DNA of 64,000 bases from Flavobacterium xueshanense (GTDB lineage: Bacteria; Bacteroidota; Bacteroidia; Flavobacteriales; Flavobacteriaceae). The stretch lies in the NCBI RefSeq assembly GCF_900112975.1, contig NZ_FONQ01000003.1:96589-160588 (forward strand), given 5' to 3'. Position numbers and translations under genes: made by a program. This document shows, piece by piece, positions 1 to 8,538 of this stretch; position 1 is the first letter of the stretch, and each line of letters begins with the position of its first letter. The notes under the pieces were generated by a model. It saw only the letters and a program-made list of their open reading frames with translations. It was not told the DNA's origin and ran no database searches.

Positions 1-629
1 CAAAATTAGCAACCACTACAAAAAATACCCTTAAAAATCCCACAACAGTCCGCAGAGCGGGCCAAACTTATTCCTTCAATCAATAAAAATCCGTAAAATC
101 TCTGGCCAAAATCAGCAACAACTACCACGACATAATATCCTTCAAAAATCAACAATAGTTCGCAGAGCGGGCCAAACTTATTCCTTTAATCAGTGAAAAT
201 CCGCTAAATCCGTATAATCTGCGGGCAAAATTAGCAACCACTACAAAAAATACCCTTAAAAATCCCACAACAGTCCGCAGAGCGGGCCAAACTTATTCCT
301 TCAATCAATAAAAATCCGTAAAATCTCTGGCCAAAATCAGCAACAACTACCACGACATAATATCCTTCAAAAATCAACAATAGTTCGCAGAGCGGGCCAA
401 ACTTATTCCTTTAATCAGTGAAAATCCGCTAAATCCGTATAATCTGCGGGCAAAATTAGCAACCACTACAAAAAATACCCTTAAAAATCCCACAACAGCC
501 CGCAGAGCGAGCCAAACTTATTCCTTCAATCGCTGAAAATACGCTAAATCCGTATAATCTGTGGACAAAATTAGCAACCACTACAAAAAATACCCTTAAA
601 AATCCCACAACAGTCCGCAGAGCGGGCCA
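1..629. repeat. Tandem array of 225-bp composite units
   Basis: Two nearly perfect 225-bp units (1-225, 226-450) are followed by a diverged 115-bp unit (451-565) and a truncated start (566-629). Each 225-bp unit has two related halves, about 106 bp (from CAAAATTAGCAACC) and 119 bp (from CAAAATCAGCAACA). Both halves share the core CGCAGAGCGGGCCAAACTTA and a tail resembling AAATCCGTATAATCTGC. No reading frame is supported. The array lies downstream of the last gene of the polysaccharide locus and may continue beyond the window edge. The unit boundaries and lengths are read directly; the function is unknown. Confidence 0.93.
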
Positions 630-689
630 GATGTGTTACAAGCTGGTTAATCCTGCTTTTATAAAACGATAAATCCTATCCAGTGAGAG

Positions 690-2663
690 TTAATCCTTTT
701 GATCCAACATTTCATACGCCGAATTCATGCTTTTGAATTCAGGTACTATCTTCTTCATTTGAGTCACTATCGCATCATTGGCAAACAAATCTGCCAGACG
801 AATCAATTCATTTATATCAGTATGCAACCCCTCGAACTCTTCTTGTATTTCTTGTGCAATCATAATTTTAGCATGATGCGTTGGAATCGACTTTGAAGTA
901 TCATTAAGCAACTCTTCATACAGTTTCTCTCCGGGTCTCAAACCAACAATATCAATTTTGATGTCTTTATCAGGAATGAATCCTGCTAACTTAATCATCT
1001 TTCGTGCCAAATCAATTATCTTAACCGGTTTACCCATATCAAAAATATAAATTTCACCGCCATTCCCCATAGCTCCCGCTTCCAAAACTAACTGACAAGC
1101 CTCAGGAATAGTCATAAAATAGCGAATAATGTCTATATGCGTAATGGTAAGTGGGCCGCCTTCAGCGATTTGTTTGGTAAACAAAGGAACAACAGAACCA
1201 TTGGAACCCAAAACATTTCCAAAACGAGTGGTAATGAATTTAGTAGCATGAGAATCCTTCTCTTTTTGGTCTTTCAATTGTAATGATTGCACATATTTTT
1301 CAGCTATTCGCTTACTGGCACCCATTACATTACTGGGGTTTACCGCTTTATCAGTTGATACCATTACAAATTTTTCGACGCCGTACAAACAAGCTAAATC
1401 AGCCAAATTTTTAGTCCCCTTTATATTGGTGAAAATTGCCTGACAAGGATTTTCTTCCATCAGCGGAACATGTTTATAAGCAGCAGCATGAAAAACAACT
1501 TCGGGTTTATAAGATGAAAAAAGCCTATCCATTGCCTCTAAGTTCCTAATATCCCCAATAACGGTTCGGATTTTGGCGCGGGTAATAATACTGTCCGTTT
1601 CTAATTTGAGATGGTGCAAAGGCGTTTCAGCCTGATCTAAAATAATAATTTTTTTTGGATCAAATAACAAAACCTGTCTCACGATTTCACTCCCTATAGA
1701 ACCGGCAGCTCCCGAAATCAATATCACTTTGCCTTTCAACTGATTTGAAATGGACTTGTTGTCCAATAAAATTGGTTTTCTTTCTAGAAGATCTTCAATT
1801 TGAATGGTCTTTACTTTTTGGGAAATCTCTTTTTGATTTTCCCAATCAGATATTAAGGGTACGGTATATACCTTGTAGTTGTATTCCAAACACTGGTCTA
1901 CAATGATAAGTTGTTCATCTTTTGACAATCCCTTATCAGCAATGATAACGCCTTCCGCTGCTACCGAACGCATCAAAGCAGGCAACTTTTTCTTTTGCAC
2001 TAAAATAGGAAGATCCAACATGCGTTTGGAAGCATTCTTATTTTTTTTATCGACAAATCCCACAATTTTAAAACGGGAAGGTGTTTCAAATTTTAAAGCG
2101 TTAGCAACCGATATTGCATTGGCATCGGTTCCGTAAATGACAGTTCGTATTAATTCTGAATTGCTCTTTTCAGAAAAATATAGTTCAAATGTTTGCTTCA
2201 CCACGACTCGATATAAAAACAAGCCGCAAAAAGACAGAACAATATTGATAAAAATAGCGGTATTTAAAAAGGCTTTTGAACCAAGGATAATCTCGTGTAA
2301 AAAATTAAAAGCAAGAAACACAATTAAAACGGCCGATTGTGAAAACAATAATTTAACCGCATCAATATTAGAAGAATGCCGGATAATTCCGGAATACGTG
2401 CGAAATAGCCAGAAAAAAAACAAATTGATTCCAAAAAAAGAACTAATGAAAATGATAGTATGAGGCGTCGTTATATAATCCAAACCCGTACCTCTAAAGA
2501 GTAGAAAAGTAAAAAAGAACGACAACAGCAGAACCATCAAATCAATGCATACGATGATCCAGCGGGGCAAATAACCCAAATTATGCATATTCAATCTAAG
2601 GTTCGTTTTTGAAAAAACGTCAGAGACAAACTGTGCTGCCCTTTTATTTACAGGAATACTCAA
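690..2663 (-). CDS. Membrane nucleotide-sugar 4,6-dehydratase (CapD/WbpM/PglF type)
   Basis: This 657-residue protein has four predicted membrane helices near residues 34-56, 68-88, 106-127 and 133-152. A soluble region follows, ending in an NAD-binding SDR domain with GAAGSIGSE at 318-326. The motif STDKAVNPSNVMGASKR matches the Ser/Met/Lys catalytic pattern of large WbpM/CapD dehydratases, in which Met replaces the usual Tyr. The family removes water from UDP-GlcNAc to give a 4-keto-6-deoxy sugar. The PglE-like aminotransferase next door would then add an amino group, suggesting a bacillosamine-type or FucNAc4N precursor. A terminator-like hairpin and a promoter in the upstream spacer suggest its own transcription unit. 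The exact product stereochemistry cannot be told. Confidence 0.9.
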   Translation of the reverse strand: MSIPVNKRAAQFVSDVFSKTNLRLNMHNLGYLPRWIIVCIDLMVLLLSFFFTFLLFRGTGLDYITTPHTIIFISSFFGINLFFFWLFRTYSGIIRHSSNIDAVKLLFSQSAVLIVFLAFNFLHEIILGSKAFLNTAIFINIVLSFCGLFLYRVVVKQTFELYFSEKSNSELIRTVIYGTDANAISVANALKFETPSRFKIVGFVDKKNKNASKRMLDLPILVQKKKLPALMRSVAAEGVIIADKGLSKDEQLIIVDQCLEYNYKVYTVPLISDWENQKEISQKVKTIQIEDLLERKPILLDNKSISNQLKGKVILISGAAGSIGSEIVRQVLLFDPKKIIILDQAETPLHHLKLETDSIITRAKIRTVIGDIRNLEAMDRLFSSYKPEVVFHAAAYKHVPLMEENPCQAIFTNIKGTKNLADLACLYGVEKFVMVSTDKAVNPSNVMGASKRIAEKYVQSLQLKDQKEKDSHATKFITTRFGNVLGSNGSVVPLFTKQIAEGGPLTITHIDIIRYFMTIPEACQLVLEAGAMGNGGEIYIFDMGKPVKIIDLARKMIKLAGFIPDKDIKIDIVGLRPGEKLYEELLNDTSKSIPTHHAKIMIAQEIQEEFEGLHTDINELIRLADLFANDAIVTQMKKIVPEFKSMNSAYEMLDQKD

Positions 2664-2712
2664 AGTAATTTATCTTTTTTTAAATGAAACATGGCGAATA
2701 ATAAATCGGAAT

Positions 2713-2746
2713 CAAATATAGGAAATAAAATAAAGTCTTAAACAAA
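2713..2746 (-). promoter_or_regulatory. Candidate promoter for the CapD-type dehydratase
   Basis: On the minus strand a -7 box TATATTTG (2713-2720) is preceded by TTTG (2743-2746) with a 22-bp spacer. This fits the Bacteroidota pattern TTTG/TAnnTTTG, although the spacer is slightly long. The start codon lies about 50 bp downstream. The rest of the 2664-3146 spacer has no gene I can support. Confidence 0.55.
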
Positions 2747-2983
2747 CACCTTTTTTACATATTAACGAATAAAATACGCTGACCGTATGTAGAATCGTTG
2801 AACAAATGCAAAAAAGGGCTATATTTTATGATATTGTGCTTGCAGATCTTTAATAAGTCAGGCTATTAACTGATAATCGAAACAATTAGTAATAGCTGAT
2901 GTGTATAATTATATAAAATTAAGAATTTCAAAAAAGATATAAAAACACCAACTTCAACTTAAGTAAGCGCAGGATTACAACTT

Positions 2984-3011
2984 AGTAAAAAGAATCGAAT
3001 AACCCGATTCT
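2984..3011 (-). terminator. Candidate intrinsic terminator
   Basis: Read on the minus strand, AGAATCG - 7-nt loop - CGATTCT is followed by a run of T (CTTTTTAC). It lies about 135 bp beyond the stop of the aminotransferase at 3147 and before the promoter at 2713-2746. It could end the long polysaccharide operon. The stem is only 7 bp and not GC-rich, so strength is uncertain. Confidence 0.5.
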
Positions 3012-3146
3012 GAGTCCATATGGCTATGATTTACTAAATAAAGTGAAAAGTCTTAATAGAAATACTTAAAAACTACGATTTTATGTGTTTAAAAAATAAA
3101 ACATAGTGAGTTACAAAAACTACTAATAATAATGATAAAAAATCGA

Positions 3147-4298
3147 TTATCCTTTCTTACCAAACAACTGCGACAAAACACGATGAATTCTATTCCGATC
3201 TTCTTCCGTTAAATTAGAACCAGAAGGCAGACAAAGTCCATTTTCAAACAGGGTTTCAGCCACTTTTTCTCCATAGTACGGATACTTTTTAAAAATAGGT
3301 TGCAAATGCATCGGTTTCCAAAGGGGTCGGGACTCAATATTTTCTGCTTCCAATGCCAATCGAATCGTTTCTCTGGTCATTCCATTCGCCTTTTCAGGAT
3401 CAACCAATATAGCACTCAACCAATAATTAGCAAAATAATCATCGTTGGGGACGGTAAATACAGTAATAGCTGATATATCATTAAAAAAAGCACCATAAAA
3501 ATCATGCATTGCCCTGCGTTGCCCAACATGATCGTCCAAGACTTCCATTTGGCCTCTACCAATACCGGCACAAACATTACTCATGCGGTAATTATAACCT
3601 ATTTCGCTATGCTGGTAGTGTGGTGCATCGTCTCTGGATTGGGTAGCAAAGAAAATAGCTCTTTCTTTTAAAGCTACAGTAGGCATTACAATGGCTCCCC
3701 CTCCTGAAGTGGTGATGATTTTATTACCATTAAAAGACAAAACCCCAATATCTCCAAAAGTTCCACATTTCTTCCCTTTATAGCTGCTGCCCAAGGCCTC
3801 GGCAGCATCCTCTAAAATGGGAATTGCATACGCATCTGCAACGGCCCTAATCGCTTCAATTTGAAATGGCACACCATACAAATGAACTGCTATAATAGCT
3901 TTAGGTTTCTTTCCTTTTGCGATCCGGTCTTTAATGGCTGCTTCCAAAGCTATTGGACATAAATTCCAAGTATCCAATTCACTGTCAACAAAAACTGGAG
4001 TTGCCCCCTGATAAAAAATAGGATTAACCGAAGCAGAAAAAGTCATACTTTGGCAGATTACTTCGTCACCTGAGGTCACACCCAATAAAACTAAACCCAA
4101 GTGAATGGCTGCTGTTCCGGAACTTAAAACACCTACAGCAACTTCCCCTTTAGATAAATATTTCTCTAAATCTTGTTCCAGCCCAGTAACATTTGGACCA
4201 AGTGGAGCTACCCAATTCGTATCAAAAGCCTCCTGCACATATTTCCGCTCACTTCCACCCATGTGTGGGGAAGAAAGCCATATTTTTGATTTATTCAT
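3147..4298 (-). CDS. DegT/DnrJ/EryC1-family sugar aminotransferase (PglE-like)
   Basis: This 383-residue fold-type I PLP enzyme has the expected family length. An SSGTAAIHL segment probably binds the cofactor phosphate, LEDAAEALGS carries the Asp that contacts the pyridine, and FNGNKIITTSGGG carries the Schiff-base Lys. Members transaminate UDP-4-keto-6-deoxy-HexNAc using glutamate. Neighbours supply the ketone (the CapD-type dehydratase at 690) and possible N-acylation (GNAT at 5954, FemAB-like at 4894). Its ATG overlaps the stop of the preceding sugar transferase as TAATG, so the two are probably translationally coupled. PglE is the closest family I recognise; the substrate is inferred from context. 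Confidence 0.9.
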   Translation of the reverse strand: MNKSKIWLSSPHMGGSERKYVQEAFDTNWVAPLGPNVTGLEQDLEKYLSKGEVAVGVLSSGTAAIHLGLVLLGVTSGDEVICQSMTFSASVNPIFYQGATPVFVDSELDTWNLCPIALEAAIKDRIAKGKKPKAIIAVHLYGVPFQIEAIRAVADAYAIPILEDAAEALGSSYKGKKCGTFGDIGVLSFNGNKIITTSGGGAIVMPTVALKERAIFFATQSRDDAPHYQHSEIGYNYRMSNVCAGIGRGQMEVLDDHVGQRRAMHDFYGAFFNDISAITVFTVPNDDYFANYWLSAILVDPEKANGMTRETIRLALEAENIESRPLWKPMHLQPIFKKYPYYGEKVAETLFENGLCLPSGSNLTEEDRNRIHRVLSQLFGKKG

Positions 4299-4873
4299 TA
4301 TCTGAGTATTGTTTTAATAATTATTTTTATATCGATAAATAAATTGTTGCAATAAAAATATTCTAAATTCATTTTCACCTTGTCGGGAAAAATAACGGTA
4401 TCGTTATAAGTTAATGGATCCTGTTGCTGAGCTAGTAATTGTTCTTCGTTAAAGTATTTCAACGAGGCTGCACTGGTAAGTCCCGGTTTCAACTCTAATA
4501 TTTTTCTTGATTCCCCTTGCAACTGGTCATAATAACCAGGAATATCCGGTCTTGGTCCAACCATACTCATATTTCCAATTAAAATATTTATCAATTGGGG
4601 CCATTCATCTATTTTTATTTTACGAATAAAATTTCCAAAAAGCGAAATTTTTTTAACATCATTATCATACTCTCGTACTGATTTTAATTTAATGATATAA
4701 AAAGGTTTTCCAAATTGTCCTATCCTTTTCTGAAAAAAAAACCCATTTGATTTAGTATCTATAACTACAACAAACCATACTAAAATAATTACCCAACCCA
4801 TAAAGCAAAGTCCAACAATAGCAAATAACAGATCAAAAAATCTTTTTATCATTACATTAATGTTCTGAATCAA
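4298..4873 (-). CDS. Initiating sugar-1-phosphate transferase (PglC/WcaJ catalytic domain type)
   Basis: This 191-residue member of the bacterial sugar transferase family (PF02397) has one N-terminal hydrophobic segment (about residues 15-37) and the short PglC-like architecture. Family motifs are visible: QKRIGQFGKPFYIIK, the DEWPQL block and the MVGPRP signature. Such enzymes move a sugar-1-phosphate from a UDP-sugar to undecaprenyl phosphate, beginning the repeat unit. Translation may start at the internal Met at residue 8. It diverges from the second copy at 6693, notably with LKSVREYD where the other has FKTMND. It is the second such enzyme in the locus. Confidence 0.88.
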   Translation of the reverse strand: MIQNINVMIKRFFDLLFAIVGLCFMGWVIILVWFVVVIDTKSNGFFFQKRIGQFGKPFYIIKLKSVREYDNDVKKISLFGNFIRKIKIDEWPQLINILIGNMSMVGPRPDIPGYYDQLQGESRKILELKPGLTSAASLKYFNEEQLLAQQQDPLTYNDTVIFPDKVKMNLEYFYCNNLFIDIKIIIKTILR

Positions 4874-4893
4874 ATTTCATTGCCTTAGCAAAA

Positions 4894-5979
4894 TTAATTT
4901 AGCTTATTATACAGCGGAAAAAATGAAGTATCAGTGCGATTCAACTTCTCATTTCCTGATAGAACTCTTAATTCTGATGCTTTTTCAATGAACTGATCAT
5001 ATATTTTCTGATTTATAATTTTTCTGCCAGTATAATATGAGACCACATCATTTGGAAAAAATGATTTTTTATATTTAAATATTCCATCCTCAAAACCATA
5101 ACCTCCTCCAAGTACATAATATTTCTTATTTTTAAATCTTGCCCAATTCAGAGCTTCAACTTTTAAAAAATCATTTGGTCTTTTTTCAAAATAGTTTTCA
5201 TCGGTTCCGCCAAGAAACGAATATATCATTTCTTCCGAAACTAATAACAACTCAGACGAAATTGGAATTGCTTCAAAATAAACCGTACAAATTGCTACAT
5301 GTTTTTCATTATAATTAATAAAATTTTTAAAATCATCAAAACTATACAAAAAATTTACCGTAGCATTTGTTCTTTTCATTGTGAGCATGTAAATATCATA
5401 AAATTCTAAAATCTTATCTTCTTCAATATTTTTATAATGTACTTCGCTTGTCAAATTTTCTCTTTTAGCTTTATTTATATTTTTCCTAACCTTATGATCG
5501 AAAGACACCCATTGTGATTCCTCATCAATAATTTTCCCTTTGACATTCAACATTGTAGGAACTACATCTCCTGAATATTCATTATAATTTCCTGAAAGAT
5601 TAAACCGAATAAATTCGGTCACAACATTATTATCTAAATACCATTGGTCAACATTTTTCCAAAATTCGCAAATATCTAAATCTCTTATATTGGCCGAGAA
5701 AAAGGGACCAGTATACCCGTAAGGGGTAATGAAATCAAAATAATCGGTTTTTTCACCACCTATTGCAATGGGTCTTAAATAGCCAGGCATTATGACAATG
5801 AAATTATTTTCATCTGAAATAAATGAAAAGCAAATCAGATTTTCTAATCCACCGCTAAAAACATTAATGTAATCTGGTAAATAGTAAGGATTGTTTATAC
5901 CTAAAGAAGAAAGAAGTAATTTATAATTATCAATTCCTTCTTTGGTATATAATTTATAAATAGTAAGCATTTGTTTCAT
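4894..5979 (-). CDS. FemAB/GNAT-fold acyltransferase-like protein
   Basis: This 361-residue cytoplasmic protein has the layout of FemAB-like or BioF2-type double-GNAT proteins. A central KVRKNINKAKREN stretch resembles the basic helix of that group, followed by a YDIYMLTMKRTNA region and a late LGGGYG-x-GIFKYKKSF block. Related proteins in polysaccharide loci attach acyl or aminoacyl groups to sugars. It overlaps the upstream GNAT gene by 26 bp, showing tight co-transcription. The donor and acceptor are unknown. N-acylation of the 4-amino sugar made by its neighbours is one possibility. Confidence 0.65.
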   Translation of the reverse strand: MKQMLTIYKLYTKEGIDNYKLLLSSLGINNPYYLPDYINVFSGGLENLICFSFISDENNFIVIMPGYLRPIAIGGEKTDYFDFITPYGYTGPFFSANIRDLDICEFWKNVDQWYLDNNVVTEFIRFNLSGNYNEYSGDVVPTMLNVKGKIIDEESQWVSFDHKVRKNINKAKRENLTSEVHYKNIEEDKILEFYDIYMLTMKRTNATVNFLYSFDDFKNFINYNEKHVAICTVYFEAIPISSELLLVSEEMIYSFLGGTDENYFEKRPNDFLKVEALNWARFKNKKYYVLGGGYGFEDGIFKYKKSFFPNDVVSYYTGRKIINQKIYDQFIEKASELRVLSGNEKLNRTDTSFFPLYNKLN

Positions 5980-6721
5980 TTAAATTATTAAAAACATCTT
6001 TTATCTTACCATTCATTCTTGCGGAAATTTCTAAAACAATAAATTGATAGTGGCTTACGCTTAAGTCTTTTACATCTTGGTTTGTAATAATAGTATACGT
6101 TTGACTTGAAATTCTTTCAAGAATTAATAAATCATGAACCAGAATTGTTCTGTTATTTACAATTGTAGCTACTTTATTATTCTCATAATAAATGCTGTCA
6201 AAGCCATTGTTGTCTTTTAAAAAATAAATATCAGATATATTTTCAATATTCAATTTGTTTGAATCCCTTGCAATACTCTTCCATGTTGATTTTTTCTGAA
6301 TTTCTAAACCAAGACTTAAATACCATTTTAATGCTTTGTGATTAGACAAAAACACATCTAGTTCAAAAATTTTTTGACTGCCGTCGTACGATAAATTCAA
6401 ACTTTCTTTCAAAAAATGCTTTCCTATTCCTTTTCCTTGGCATGATTCATTCAAACAAATATTATTCAAAAAAATGGTGTTTTCAAACAGTTTAAAATGA
6501 ATAAAACCGCTCAACACGTTATTGATCTTAAGAACAGAAACAAAATTAGTTGTTTTATTCCGGATTACATTTTTAAAAAAAAATGGAAAATTAGCATCAA
6601 AATAAATAAGATGCCCGTCGACAGTTGTTCCTTTTGAAATTAATTTATGTAAGTTGATGATTGTATTAAAATCATCATCAACCTTTTCGTATCTAGTTAT
6701 TTGTATTACTTCTTTCATCAT
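5954..6721 (-). CDS. GNAT-family N-acetyltransferase
   Basis: This 255-residue protein has a GNAT domain in roughly residues 1-150. The acetyl-CoA binding loop is QGKGIGKHFL, preceded by the NNICLNESC strand, and FLSNHKALKWYLSLGLEIQ is the usual C-terminal alpha-beta element. The remaining 100 residues are not recognised. It overlaps its upstream neighbour by 29 bp and its downstream neighbour by 26 bp, so all three are co-translated. Acetylation of an amino sugar nucleotide is the obvious role, but the substrate cannot be read. Confidence 0.78.
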   Translation of the reverse strand: MMKEVIQITRYEKVDDDFNTIINLHKLISKGTTVDGHLIYFDANFPFFFKNVIRNKTTNFVSVLKINNVLSGFIHFKLFENTIFLNNICLNESCQGKGIGKHFLKESLNLSYDGSQKIFELDVFLSNHKALKWYLSLGLEIQKKSTWKSIARDSNKLNIENISDIYFLKDNNGFDSIYYENNKVATIVNNRTILVHDLLILERISSQTYTIITNQDVKDLSVSHYQFIVLEISARMNGKIKDVFNNLNETNAYYL

Positions 6722-7319
6722 TTAGATCTTTCATTAAAATACTTGGATCCACACTCACTCCTTGTGAAAATAAAACAACATTTATAGAATTAAAAATTAT
6801 AGCAATATCATTTCTAAAAGAAATGTTTTTTACATATTCTACGTCAAAGGCAAGCCGCTCATCCCATTTCACTGTGTTTCTTCCATTAACCTGTGCAAGA
6901 CCTGTAATTCCAGGTCTGACGGTATGACGAAATCTTTCTTGTTCTGTATAAAAAGGAAGATAAGAAACTAATAAAGGTCGAGGTCCTATCAAACTCATAT
7001 CCCCAACAATCACATTTATTAGTTGAGGGATTTCATCTAAAGACGTCTTACGGACAAAGCTACCTATTTTTGTCAATCGTTTTGTGTCAGCAAGCAAATT
7101 TCCTTGTTCATCTTTTTTATCATTCATGGTCTTAAACTTAATGATTTTAAAATTATGCTCACCTTTTCCAGGGCGCATTTGAAAGAAGAATGGTTTGCCT
7201 TGATTTGCAAAAAATAATCCAGTGGTAATTAATATAAATATTGGACTTAAAATGAGAATACCAAAAAAAGCAACTAAAAAGTCAATCAAACGCTTGAAGA
7301 AATTTTTATACATTTTCAA
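6693..7319 (-). CDS. Initiating sugar-1-phosphate transferase (PglC-like)
   Basis: This 208-residue bacterial sugar transferase has an N-terminal hydrophobic hairpin (about residues 12-35). The classical motifs are FKTMND, KTSLDEIPQLINV, GDMSLIGPRPLL and RPGITGLAQVNGR. It is closer to textbook PglC/WcaJ than the copy at 4298. The family loads the first sugar phosphate onto undecaprenyl phosphate at the inner membrane. In loci with WbuB-like transferases and fnlABC it often starts the chain with a HexNAc or 6-deoxy-HexNAc. It overlaps wbuB by 14 bp. Confidence 0.92.
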   Translation of the reverse strand: MKMYKNFFKRLIDFLVAFFGILILSPIFILITTGLFFANQGKPFFFQMRPGKGEHNFKIIKFKTMNDKKDEQGNLLADTKRLTKIGSFVRKTSLDEIPQLINVIVGDMSLIGPRPLLVSYLPFYTEQERFRHTVRPGITGLAQVNGRNTVKWDERLAFDVEYVKNISFRNDIAIIFNSINVVLFSQGVSVDPSILMKDLNDERSNTNN

Positions 7320-8538
7320 GTCTTTTTTTTATAAGTTGATAGGAACGGTCAACATGAAATTCTGTTACTAATAGTTTCCATGCATTCTCCTTCATTTGCA
7401 AATAATTTTCTTCATCATCGCAAAATTTATTAATTGCGTTTTGCATTTCTTTTTGATCTCCAGATAATATCCAGTAGCCACATTTTGCCTTTTCAATTAC
7501 TGAACCAACATCAGTATTAGGGTCAGTTGCCGCAAGAACTGGTAATTTAATCTCTAAATAAGATAGCAGTCTTGAAGGGAAATTTGGTATTGTGAAATCT
7601 CTGTGTAAAAAAAGCATCCCTACATCACAGGCTCTTAAAAGAAATTCATAATCGTCTTTTGGCAAACCCTTCATCATCATAGCATTTTTGGGTTGCTGTG
7701 TTTCAAACCATTTTTTTATTCGATTGTATTCAGTACCACTACCAATCACTAAAAAAAACACATCTTTTCTTTTAGTAGCTGTAATGGTTTCCAAGAGAAA
7801 GTCAACACCTTGAGGTTTTCCTAAATTTCCTCCATACACAAAAATTTTTTTGTTTAAAGGAAGTCCATACTTCTTCTTGATAATGTTATTTTCTTCTTTT
7901 GCTTGAAATAATTCTAATGGAGAAATTGAATTTGGGTTGACCTCAACTTTCTTTAGAGCAATATTTGGATTATGGGTTAAAAGAAATATCTTATTAGCTT
8001 CTGACATGCATCCTATTGCGTCAGAAACTTCATATAATTTTCTTTCTTTTTTCAAGAAAAATTTATGAAGCAGACTTCCTTCCTTCAGCATTTTCATATC
8101 AATTGCATTTTGCGGAAAGATATCCTTAAGCATAAGGTAAGAGTAAGCATTATCTCTATTTTTAATGTAGCTTATAACCTTAGAGAATGTAATTGGTGGA
8201 GTTGAATATGTAATGAGGTCAAACTCTACATCAGATAAATATTTTTTTATCCCTCTTAAAAATTGATATTCTATTGCAAGTGTCCCTATTCCTTTTTCTA
8301 TAATATTTGTTTTTTGAATGTTTAAGGTCTGAATATTTAAAATCACGCCTCCTTTTTCTTTAATAATATTGGTTTTTTTGTTTTCTCTTCGTTCCATTGG
8401 AGTAACAACATAGACATTGTGACCTTCTTCAAAAAATTTTCTCAAAAGATCTGTATAAACTCCTCTGTCATCGAGAGAACCAATTCTGGCCATTGTTAAA
8501 AAAAGTACATTCATATATTTTAATTTAATTCTCTCCAA
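7306..8538 (-). CDS. wbuB: Glycosyltransferase family 4, WbuB-like
   Basis: This protein of about 400 residues has a GT-B fold. The N-terminal Rossmann half begins MNVLFLTMARI, and the C-terminal nucleotide-sugar half has VYGGNLGKPQGVDFLLE and a late PNFPSRLLSYLEIKLPVLA block. WbuB-type enzymes transfer L-FucNAc, and this gene lies just after fnlA, fnlB and fnlC, which make UDP-L-FucNAc. The first ATG (8538) overlaps fnlC by 19 bp. The internal ATG at 8514 would avoid the overlap and start at the conserved N-terminus, so either start is possible. Confidence 0.85.
   Translation of the reverse strand: MERIKLKYMNVLFLTMARIGSLDDRGVYTDLLRKFFEEGHNVYVVTPMERRENKKTNIIKEKGGVILNIQTLNIQKTNIIEKGIGTLAIEYQFLRGIKKYLSDVEFDLITYSTPPITFSKVISYIKNRDNAYSYLMLKDIFPQNAIDMKMLKEGSLLHKFFLKKERKLYEVSDAIGCMSEANKIFLLTHNPNIALKKVEVNPNSISPLELFQAKEENNIIKKKYGLPLNKKIFVYGGNLGKPQGVDFLLETITATKRKDVFFLVIGSGTEYNRIKKWFETQQPKNAMMMKGLPKDDYEFLLRACDVGMLFLHRDFTIPNFPSRLLSYLEIKLPVLAATDPNTDVGSVIEKAKCGYWILSGDQKEMQNAINKFCDDEENYLQMKENAWKLLVTEFHVDRSYQLIKKRLENV

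Noticed and set aside
1..629. Possible CRISPR array
   Set aside because: The repeated units are 106-225 bp with no short unique spacers of uniform length, and no cas genes are in the window.
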